DNA from: an uncultured bacterium
Lineage (GTDB): Bacteria > Bacillota_I > Bacilli_A > RFN20 > CAG-826
NCBI GenBank assembly: GCA_949285455.1
Contig: CASDXP010000012.1
Span: 1 to 59,611 of the forward strand
Reading direction: 5' to 3'
Length of the DNA stretch: 59,611 nt
Part shown: positions 7,239 through 13,852 of the stretch, one piece after another
Numbering within the stretch: the first letter of the stretch is position 1
Layout of the letters: every line of letters starts with the position of its first letter
Made by a program: the position numbers and the translations under genes
Notes under the pieces: generated by a model
Told to the model about the DNA's origin: nothing
Databases searched by the model: none
The model's input: only the letters and a program-made list of their open reading frames with translations

Positions 7239-7868
7239 ATGTTAAGGAAATCAACATCCATTTTAGCACCTCTTGCGGGTCTAATCGCAATTGTAGGTGC
7301 TGGTTTCTCAGTTTGGTACTTTGATGTCGCGGACATTAATAAAGATGGACCAACTATCTCCACCGAAGTTACTGATAAAGTCACCTATGGTGAAATTACT
7401 GTCACGACCACTGACACTCTTACCTTAGTGTTAGATCAAGGCGGTATCGCCAATGCTAGTGATGTCACCAAAGGCATTTCTGTCGTCGGAGCGGATGATT
7501 CCCCAGTCGCAAGTATCGTTGCACAATATGATGCTGGAACGCATTATGAAACGATCGTCGATGGTGGCTTAAATCCAACTATTACGACCACTATTACCAT
7601 CAGCGAAGGCTTACGTGATTATGTGACCGTATCCGATGGCGATTTTCTTGCCGGAACAGCTGGTGTCTTTACAAGAACTTCAACCTTTGCCGCTCAAGTG
7701 ACCGATTTAACTATCGATTGTTCGACCACGGATGAAACGAACGCTTTATTTAGCTATGTTACTGGTATGAAGCCAACAACTTCTGAAGCTTATGATACGA
7801 TGGTAGATACAGTCACAGCTGGTACAGTTACTATCGCTTATAGCGTTTCTTTTGGCACCATTCTTTAA
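7239..7868 (+). CDS. TasA/camelysin-like exported surface protein
   Basis: I place the start at the ATG at 7239, eight bases after AAAGGAGG; an in-frame TTG at 7233 is too close to that site. The 209-residue product has a hydrophobic export segment (about residues 8-24) ending VGAGFSVWYF, which resembles signals handled by SipW-type peptidases. The mature part is Thr/Val/Asp-rich and probably beta-sandwich. The stretch VTDKVTYGEITVTTTDTLTL has a counterpart in the 8830 gene product, so the two are paralogues. TasA-type proteins form extracellular fibres; that role here is inference from the signal type and the adjacent dedicated peptidase. It is first in a four-gene operon. Confidence 0.75.
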   Translation: MLRKSTSILAPLAGLIAIVGAGFSVWYFDVADINKDGPTISTEVTDKVTYGEITVTTTDTLTLVLDQGGIANASDVTKGISVVGADDSPVASIVAQYDAGTHYETIVDGGLNPTITTTITISEGLRDYVTVSDGDFLAGTAGVFTRTSTFAAQVTDLTIDCSTTDETNALFSYVTGMKPTTSEAYDTMVDTVTAGTVTIAYSVSFGTIL

Positions 7869-7891
7869 TTTCAATCTTTTAATCTAAGACG

Positions 7892-8833
7892 ATGCCTAGT
7901 AACGAAGTAGCAAATATCGCCATAGGTGTTGCTATTGTCGTCGTCATATGCATTGCTATTACATTTACGATTTTATATTTTGCATACGCAACTTATAAAA
8001 GAGCCCACATTAACAATGGGCACGAAGATGAAAAGATAAAAGCAGCGATGACGGGGGAAGAATATGTTCCCCCGAAGTCGCAAAAGTGGGCGACGAGATG
8101 GCACAACTTTAAAAAGAAGTTTAAATCTTCTAAAACTAGTAAGAAAGTAAAAGAATCTGAGAAACCTATTTCTTACCTAGTGGAACTTAAAAAAGAAGAG
8201 AAGAAAGCTTCTATTTTTAGAGTGCTCCATATCGTAGCTTTTTCTTTAGTGTCCCTCATCTTAGTTATCGTCTTAATCTTTTCTAGTTTATATCGTGCGG
8301 GAGGGCAAGTGCTCTACATTAACGGGTCCGCATTATTAACCATTCAAACTGGTTCGATGGAAGAAATTCACCCTAATAACACTTACATCGAAGAAAATAA
8401 TCTCACGAATCAAATTGATCGTTTCGCTTTAATAGGTGTGGACAAAGTAAGAGAAGAAAGTGATTTAAAACTTTACGATGTCGCGGCGTTTAGTCATGAA
8501 AACGTCATTTACGTTCACCGTATCGTCGATATTAAAGTCGATGAAGAAGGCGTTACTTCTTATACCTTTAGAGGAGATGCGAATGCTTCTTCATTAAGTT
8601 TTGAATTAGATGTGAAGTTCGAACAAATTCTTGGTGTTTATAATGGCTTCCATAACGTGTTCTTAGGAGCGATGCTCACTTATTTACAATCTAATATTGG
8701 TATCATTTCTTTATGCGCTGGCATCTTATTTTTAATTAATTTAGAAGTACAAGAAGATTTAATTAACGCGACTTATAAGAAAAGGAAGAAATATATCGCT
8801 AGAAATTTAGATTTAGAAAGGAAAAGACAATGA
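7892..8833 (+). CDS. sipW: SipW-type (S26B) signal peptidase I
   Basis: The 313-residue protein has the ER/SipW-type Ser-His dyad: Ser155 in QTGSMEE and His209 in IYVHRIV, plus the GDAN box at 228-231. The usual bacterial Lys is replaced by His. Membrane segments are predicted at about residues 7-30, 109-131 and 255-275. The first of these and the following Lys-rich, probably cytoplasmic linker (about 30-108) make it longer than B. subtilis SipW (190 residues). It lies between two TasA-like genes, overlaps the next by four bases (ATGA), and should process their signal peptides. No Shine-Dalgarno sequence precedes its ATG. Confidence 0.88.
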   Translation: MPSNEVANIAIGVAIVVVICIAITFTILYFAYATYKRAHINNGHEDEKIKAAMTGEEYVPPKSQKWATRWHNFKKKFKSSKTSKKVKESEKPISYLVELKKEEKKASIFRVLHIVAFSLVSLILVIVLIFSSLYRAGGQVLYINGSALLTIQTGSMEEIHPNNTYIEENNLTNQIDRFALIGVDKVREESDLKLYDVAAFSHENVIYVHRIVDIKVDEEGVTSYTFRGDANASSLSFELDVKFEQILGVYNGFHNVFLGAMLTYLQSNIGIISLCAGILFLINLEVQEDLINATYKKRKKYIARNLDLERKRQ

Positions 8834-9480
8834 GAAAATTATTGTTTCCTTTCATCCTTTCTTTATGCGGTGTAACTTCGATCGTAGGAAGTGGTTTTTC
8901 AGGCTGGTTTTTTGAAGACGAATTAATGAACGCAAATTTATCGAAAACGCAAAATGTTTTTGTAAATGTCGAAGATAAAGCTAGTTTCGGCACATTCCAA
9001 ATAACCGCGCCTGATTATCTAATTTTAGAAGAAGGGGAAAGTATGTACGATTTAAAAGATGGCATTAGTTTTTATCGTACGTGGCCGAATGAAAATGTAG
9101 CGAATTATTTTGAACTAGAAAGAAATGATGAATTAATTATTACGTTTAATGAATCAACGAACGTCGATTTTAATTACGTTTTGAAATTAAAAATCGAAAT
9201 ATTTGGTTATAAAATTGGTGAACGAAGTATCTTAGTATTCGATGATTATTATCTTGGTTTGAAAGACGAACAAAATTATATTAATTTTGAACAATTTAAT
9301 GGTCGTTATGATAGTTCAACTAAAACGCTAAGTTTAAATATGAATGATTACATTCAATATGCTTCTTTAGATATTAAACCTATCACCTTAGAACAATTCA
9401 CCGCTTTAAAAAATGCTTTAGAAGCGAGCGAAGGACAAAATTATGTCGTCATAACCGCAAGTGCGGAAAGGGTTAATTGA
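8830..9480 (+). CDS. exported protein, paralogue of the 7239 product
   Basis: The 216-residue protein starts MRKLLFPFILSLCGV and ends its hydrophobic segment with VGSGFSGWFFEDE, the same type of signal as the 7239 protein. After it, VEDKASFGTFQITAPDYLIL aligns with VTDKVTYGEITVTTTDTLTL of that protein, so both share a fold. The gene is translationally coupled to sipW by an ATGA overlap. It may be a minor fibre subunit or anchor, as TapA is to TasA in Bacillus; this is by analogy of gene order only. Confidence 0.7.
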   Translation: MRKLLFPFILSLCGVTSIVGSGFSGWFFEDELMNANLSKTQNVFVNVEDKASFGTFQITAPDYLILEEGESMYDLKDGISFYRTWPNENVANYFELERNDELIITFNESTNVDFNYVLKLKIEIFGYKIGERSILVFDDYYLGLKDEQNYINFEQFNGRYDSSTKTLSLNMNDYIQYASLDIKPITLEQFTALKNALEASEGQNYVVITASAERVN

Positions 9481-9482
9481 AG

Positions 9483-11705
9483 ATGAAGCTAAGGTTATCA
9501 AAAATAATCATCGCTATTTTATCTTTATTCGTTCTTGTTCCCACGAGCGCATACGCTATTTTTTATTTTGAAAATTATAGTGAAGAACATCATGTCGATA
9601 CTGGCGTAAGAGTAGATGATATTAGAGAAAATTATACTTTCGCTAGCGAAAGAGAAGAACTCCCAACATATGATGTTTATTTCTTTCCAAGCGTCTTATA
9701 TTTAACAGATGATTATGGCTCTAATCCGGAAGAGGATGGCTACTTATTATTCGATCCTGAAAATCCCCATCAACTCGAAGTAGTGGGTGGTTCTAATACT
9801 GTCAATAATTACATCGATAAGATAAGTCAAAATAATCACTATATGCCTTCGGATGAGGCGGATCATAATTACGATCCAAATGTTATTTACAATCAAACTC
9901 TTAATGCTCTAGGAAGAGATTATGGAAGCCCGAATGACGGGGATGTATTTACTAGTGATGCAGGGGGAAGACTTCCTCGTAATTTATCACGTTACGACCG
10001 CTTTGGTTATTGGCCTTCATTAACGTTAGAAAAAGGAAGATATTTACCCATCAAGTTTGAAAACGTGCAGCAACTTTCTTCTTATTTATTTAATTATTTC
10101 ATCGAAAAACCATTTTCTGATATGAACGATCAAGAAAATTGGTACAACTATTATTTTGCCGCTTGGACGTATCGAAAAGTCGCAAGTGGGGAAAATATGG
10201 GTCAAGACCCAATTAACATTGATCATGATTCAAATGATCCTATCGAAATTCAATATTTTAGAAATAGAGACTTGCATTTAACCTTCGATGTGGCGAACAA
10301 CTTAGCGATGTATGCGGATGAAAATAATGTCGTAAGACTTTATCCTTATTTCTCTAATGGCGTTTCTTATCCTTATCGCGACGGCAACAATAACTTCCAT
10401 TATAGCGGGGATGGGTTTAGAGATTCAGTTAAGATTGTTGGAAAAACTTACGAAGATCAAGTCACTAATCACGACTGGGCTTTCGTCTTCGACCCTAATT
10501 CTTATGGAAGCCCAGGCACGACGAGTATTTTTGATTCTCCCGGTGCCCAGAATAACCGTGTAGCGATTTTACAAAACGTTTATCTAGATACGTCATATAA
10601 TTTTCAAATTCAATTTAGAACTTACATGCCTAATAATGGTGACGATTATTATCGTTCAGGCTGGATCAACTCATATACTTTTCATAATAATAATCAATTG
10701 ACTAATGTCATTAATACTTACGGACCTGGAATTTATAATTTATATCTTTTCGTCGGCAATTGTGGCGATAATTATGAAAGCGACTATTCATATTATGAAG
10801 ACGATTTAAATGATTATAATATTAATTCCACATACATTAGCAATACTTTCCTTGCTGGAAGGAATTTAATTTCGCTCGGTAGGGCTTGGGGTGATGATCC
10901 TGATGAAAATTCCTACGTCTATTGGGTAAGACCTACACAATTATTCATCGAAAAATCAGTGAACATTAAAATGATTGAAGGTATCGATCCAAATGGCGAT
11001 GTTCCCACTCAAACATTCGACGCTTATCCTTTAGCCTACAATTTCGTAAGAATTTCCGATAGTGGATTAGAATCAAATAATCGTTACGTCTATTTAATTA
11101 GAGATGTCAATTTAGGTGATAATCAGGGGCAAAGTTTTCAAATAAGACTTTCACAATATTATACGAACATTACTATTAATAACCCCTCTAGTAGCGTAAC
11201 TTATAATAATGTAAGTTTTGAGCCATACGGTGAATACTTTACTTCTTCTCTCATGGGAGGAGAGCTAATCTTTAATGTTATCGAACATTATCATATTTAT
11301 GATTTCATCTTAAAACAAACAGACAATACAACTTATGAACTTTACGCCTCGAGACATACGAACTTCTTCGTCAAACTTTTTAGTCAAGACGTCGATCACG
11401 ATAGCGACAAAATGGCGATTCATGAAGGAGTGGATCACTTGTGGATGAATACTTATGCTTCAAATCAAATAATTGATTTAGATGATACTTCCGATACGAA
11501 CATTAGCCTAAGACAAGCGATCATCGATGGCGTTAATAAAAAAGGCGGAAGTAGGCAAGATTACGTCGTTTTAGATCATGTGACAAGAAGCGTCGTCGCA
11601 CATTTCGATACGAACGGTAATTTGGTTTTTAATACGAGAAGCGTCGTCAAAAATTACATTTTCTTCATTTGCCACATCGACAATTTAGAAACGTATCTTC
11701 AATGA
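9483..11705 (+). CDS. large exported protein of unknown family
   Basis: An ATG at 9483 lies about ten bases after GGAAAGGG; an in-frame TTG at 9477 overlaps the previous stop and is the alternative. The roughly 740-residue product has an N-terminal signal (about residues 8-28) ending AYAIFYFENYSEE, again of the SipW-dependent style. The rest is rich in Asn, Asp, Tyr and Ser, with no repeats, sortase motif or membrane anchor that I can see. I do not recognise a domain. Position at the end of the signal-peptidase operon suggests a secreted matrix or adhesin component. A terminator follows at 11740-11780. Confidence 0.7.
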   Translation: MKLRLSKIIIAILSLFVLVPTSAYAIFYFENYSEEHHVDTGVRVDDIRENYTFASEREELPTYDVYFFPSVLYLTDDYGSNPEEDGYLLFDPENPHQLEVVGGSNTVNNYIDKISQNNHYMPSDEADHNYDPNVIYNQTLNALGRDYGSPNDGDVFTSDAGGRLPRNLSRYDRFGYWPSLTLEKGRYLPIKFENVQQLSSYLFNYFIEKPFSDMNDQENWYNYYFAAWTYRKVASGENMGQDPINIDHDSNDPIEIQYFRNRDLHLTFDVANNLAMYADENNVVRLYPYFSNGVSYPYRDGNNNFHYSGDGFRDSVKIVGKTYEDQVTNHDWAFVFDPNSYGSPGTTSIFDSPGAQNNRVAILQNVYLDTSYNFQIQFRTYMPNNGDDYYRSGWINSYTFHNNNQLTNVINTYGPGIYNLYLFVGNCGDNYESDYSYYEDDLNDYNINSTYISNTFLAGRNLISLGRAWGDDPDENSYVYWVRPTQLFIEKSVNIKMIEGIDPNGDVPTQTFDAYPLAYNFVRISDSGLESNNRYVYLIRDVNLGDNQGQSFQIRLSQYYTNITINNPSSSVTYNNVSFEPYGEYFTSSLMGGELIFNVIEHYHIYDFILKQTDNTTYELYASRHTNFFVKLFSQDVDHDSDKMAIHEGVDHLWMNTYASNQIIDLDDTSDTNISLRQAIIDGVNKKGGSRQDYVVLDHVTRSVVAHFDTNGNLVFNTRSVVKNYIFFICHIDNLETYLQ

Positions 11706-11739
11706 AGAAATAAGTTTATTTTTTATCGTTAGTAATAAT

Positions 11740-11780
11740 AAATCGCAAAAAAGTAGAATTTTCCGGTTTTTTGCGATTTT
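11740..11780 (+). terminator. terminator of the sipW surface operon
   Basis: Thirteen-base arms AAATCGCAAAAAA (11740-11752) and their complement (11767-11779) form a hairpin with a 14-base loop and T-rich tail. It lies 35 bp after the stop of the large exported protein and just before the ribosome binding site of the next, broken gene. Confidence 0.65.
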
Positions 11781-11790
11781 AGGAGGTAAA

Positions 11791-12119
11791 ATGATTAAAA
11801 GAGATTTTTGTTTAAATCAATTAATTGCTAAAAGACATTCTTCCAAAATTAAAATCATTATAGGATTAAGAAGAAGTGGAAAATCTTATCTTTTAACGAA
11901 CATTTATAAGCAACATTTGCTTTCTCTTGGGGTAGAAGAAAAGCAAATTATTATCATTTCACTAGATGACGAAGAAAATGATGCTTTAATTAAAGTTCCT
12001 AATTCATTTAAGAAAATTATGGTCCTTAATAAACCCTTCCTTTCTTATCATGATGAAAAAGTGTACTTTTAATTTCATTAGAGGAATTTATATTAAATAA
12101 AGATAGCTTAGATTTATAA
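11791..12119 (+). pseudogene. AAA_14/DUF4143 ATPase gene with internal deletion and frameshift
   Basis: The first about 70 residues carry a normal AAA start with Walker A GLRRSGKSY at about residues 26-34, after a good AGGAGG site. The frame then jumps directly to a C-terminal-type segment (NSFKKIMVLNKPFLSY), missing about 300 residues including Walker B and the nuclease-like motif. A TAA follows at 12070-12072. In a shifted frame the expected ending ISLEEFILNKDSLDL is still readable to a stop at 12117-12119. So the gene has lost its middle and then shifted near a run of four T. Confidence 0.75.
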
Positions 12120-12135
12120 GTCTTAATTTCAAAAT

Positions 12136-12169
12136 AAAAGGCCTTAGAAACACGTCTAGGGCCTTTTTT
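12136..12169. terminator. bidirectional terminator between convergent genes
   Basis: AAAAGGCC (12136-12143) pairs with GGCCTTTT (12160-12167), with TTAG/CTAG extending the stem partly. A-rich and T-rich flanks on the two sides let it serve both the broken ATPase gene on the plus strand and the Xre-family gene on the minus strand. Confidence 0.7.
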
Positions 12170-12185
12170 AAGCAAGGATGATAAA

Positions 12186-13220
12186 TTATGCGTTAGGAGG
12201 GGTTTCGCCTTGTGGAAGGAATTTTGCGATGATACCGAGAACGACAACGACAACGACAACTATCGCAATGATAATGATCCATTTTCTTCTCTTCTTCTTT
12301 TTAAGCGTAGCGGTCGCTTCTTCAATCTTAGAAATTCTTGCTTGTTTATCATTTTGTCCTCTTTTAACAGCTTCGTTTTTCGTCAAGACATCGATCGCGG
12401 GTAAATTAGAAAGAGTTTTGTTCGCTAAGTTGGCTTTTAATAAATTTAAGGAATTTTGAATTTCTGCAATGCTACTTAGAGTAGCCCTTCTAATTTGAGT
12501 GCAGTGAGCTTTAACATTTGGACTCTTATCTAAGATGTTATTGAAGATGTAAACTCTCACCGCGCTTTGCACTTGTATATCATAACTATTCGCTTTGCCA
12601 TCTTTGTCGTAATAAGAAATCATGATAGTGTGCAAATCAGTCTCACCACTCGTACCGCGCAAGCCTCCAGAAGCAGTATGCGTAACATTCATATCGATAA
12701 AATTTTCAAAAGGACAGACGAATTGTTCCGCGTCATCGAAGACGAACCCCAAGGTTTTATTATTATCATCGATGAAGAAATAACATAGTAAATCAGGTTG
12801 TAAATAGATAACTTTGCTATATTGTGAAGCGTTCGTCACATTTTCAAATCTTTTCAAATTATCTTTATAAACTTGATCGACGTCATATTTATCTTTTCTT
12901 GCCTTCCCGTTATTGATGTAATCGTGATCGATATCAGCTTGTTCTGGATCTAGAGTAACATCACTTACGTAGACGTCACGATACGTCTTTTTAACTTCAT
13001 TAGAGGTGTTATAAGTAATGTCTTTCTTATCATCTAATAAGACATCTAATGAGACGTTGAAATAAAGCGCCATTTTCTTGAGTTTTTCAATGTCGGGGAT
13101 AGCTTCACCACTTTCCCATTTAAAGACAGCCTGTCTAGATATATCGAAGACGTTCGCGAGTTCTTCTTGTGACATACCTTTTTGTTTTCTTAAATTCATA
13201 ATTTTGTCTGCAAGTTTCAT
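12186..13220 (-). CDS. tail-anchored Xre-family transcriptional regulator
   Basis: The 344-residue protein starts with a canonical Xre/Cro helix-turn-helix (residues about 7-62, MSQEELANVFDISRQAVFKW). A central domain of about 200 residues that I do not recognise follows. Near the C-terminus a KKKKRRK cluster precedes one hydrophobic helix (about 315-335), leaving only a short PQGETPPNA tail. The layout suggests a DNA-binding protein held at the membrane by its C-terminus with the DNA-binding domain in the cytoplasm. AAGGAG lies upstream of the ATG. A perfect GGTTAA-N7-TTAACC palindrome at 13291-13309 is a candidate operator. Whether it controls the nearby surface operon is unknown. Confidence 0.8.
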   Translation of the reverse strand: MKLADKIMNLRKQKGMSQEELANVFDISRQAVFKWESGEAIPDIEKLKKMALYFNVSLDVLLDDKKDITYNTSNEVKKTYRDVYVSDVTLDPEQADIDHDYINNGKARKDKYDVDQVYKDNLKRFENVTNASQYSKVIYLQPDLLCYFFIDDNNKTLGFVFDDAEQFVCPFENFIDMNVTHTASGGLRGTSGETDLHTIMISYYDKDGKANSYDIQVQSAVRVYIFNNILDKSPNVKAHCTQIRRATLSSIAEIQNSLNLLKANLANKTLSNLPAIDVLTKNEAVKRGQNDKQARISKIEEATATLKKKKRRKWIIIIAIVVVVVVVLGIIAKFLPQGETPPNA

Positions 13221-13501
13221 AAATTTCTAAACTCCTTGTTTTGTTAGCCTTATTGTAAAGGAAAAGTAGACACTAAAAAAAGTAACTGCTGGTTAAAAAG
13301 TTGTTAACCATCACTTTACATTTTGCCATTTTTTAAAGAATTTAGTAATTTTTTATCATAAAATGAGACAAAATTGTTAAAGAATGATGAAGGGTGATAA
13401 ATAGCTAGATTCACTCATTGAGTAAGTAAATAAATATTCATCTAAGAGTTAAAAAAGTGTAATTTAAATAAACTTTTTCATATAAAAAAATAACCTATAA
13501 T
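13221..13501. promoter_or_regulatory. upstream region of the Xre-family gene with a palindrome
   Basis: The stretch holds the control region of the leftward Xre gene. GGTTAA (13291-13296) and TTAACC (13304-13309) form an inverted repeat about 80 bp upstream of the start codon. A TACAAT-like -10 box on the minus strand lies near 13251-13256. A weak hairpin at 13488-13515 precedes the Fic relic. No gene is seen. Confidence 0.45.
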
Positions 13502-13708
13502 AAAACAGGCTATTTACGTGATTCTAGTGACCACCCTCTTATCAAAACGGCGACTTTACATTATCCACTAGTGAGCATTCATCCATTCGAAGATGGGAGT
13601 GGAGTGTTAAAATCTTATTTTTTCATCGTAACCATAGCGATTAGAAGATACTTTCTTTCCATAAAATCACCATATCTTGCACCTTTTTACACCTTTGCTA
13701 TTATCTAA
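13502..13708 (+). pseudogene. relic of a Fic family gene
   Basis: An open frame of 68 codons without a start reads ...DHPLIKTATLHYPLVSIHPF, then EDGSGVLKSYFF, and ends at TAA 13706-13708. This matches the catalytic helix region of class Fic proteins (HPLIKAAxxHxxFxxIHPFxDGNGR), with GNGR altered to GSGV. Neither the N-terminal half nor the C-terminal part is present. It is from a different Fic subfamily than the pseudogene at 6393. Confidence 0.65.
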
Positions 13709-13716
13709 TTTTCAAA

Positions 13717-13747
13717 ATGATAAGTTGTACTTATCATATGTTTTTTT
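13717..13747 (+). terminator. terminator-like hairpin after the Fic relic
   Basis: Perfect nine-base arms ATGATAAGT (13717-13725) and ACTTATCAT (13729-13737) enclose a TGT loop, followed by ATG and seven T. It sits just after the relic's stop codon and probably ended the ancestral Fic transcript. Confidence 0.55.
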
Positions 13748-13783
13748 ATTTTATTAAAATTTAAAAATTATTAATGGCATTAA

Positions 13784-13823
13784 AAAAGCTGCCCTTTAGA
13801 AATGAGTCTAACGAGCAGCTTTT
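13784..13823 (-). terminator. terminator of ppdK
   Basis: AAAAGCTGC (13784-13792) pairs with GCAGCTTTT (13815-13823), and TTAGA/TCTAA extend the stem inside. On the minus strand the stem is followed by a run of T. It begins 30 bp after the ppdK stop codon. Confidence 0.75.
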
Positions 13824-13852
13824 AAGTGTTAGTGTAAGACGATTAGAAACAA

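Noticed and set aside
13261-13400. Small RNA gene upstream of the Xre regulator
   Set aside because: Only AT-rich sequence and one palindrome are seen; there is no promoter-terminator pair that would define a transcript.
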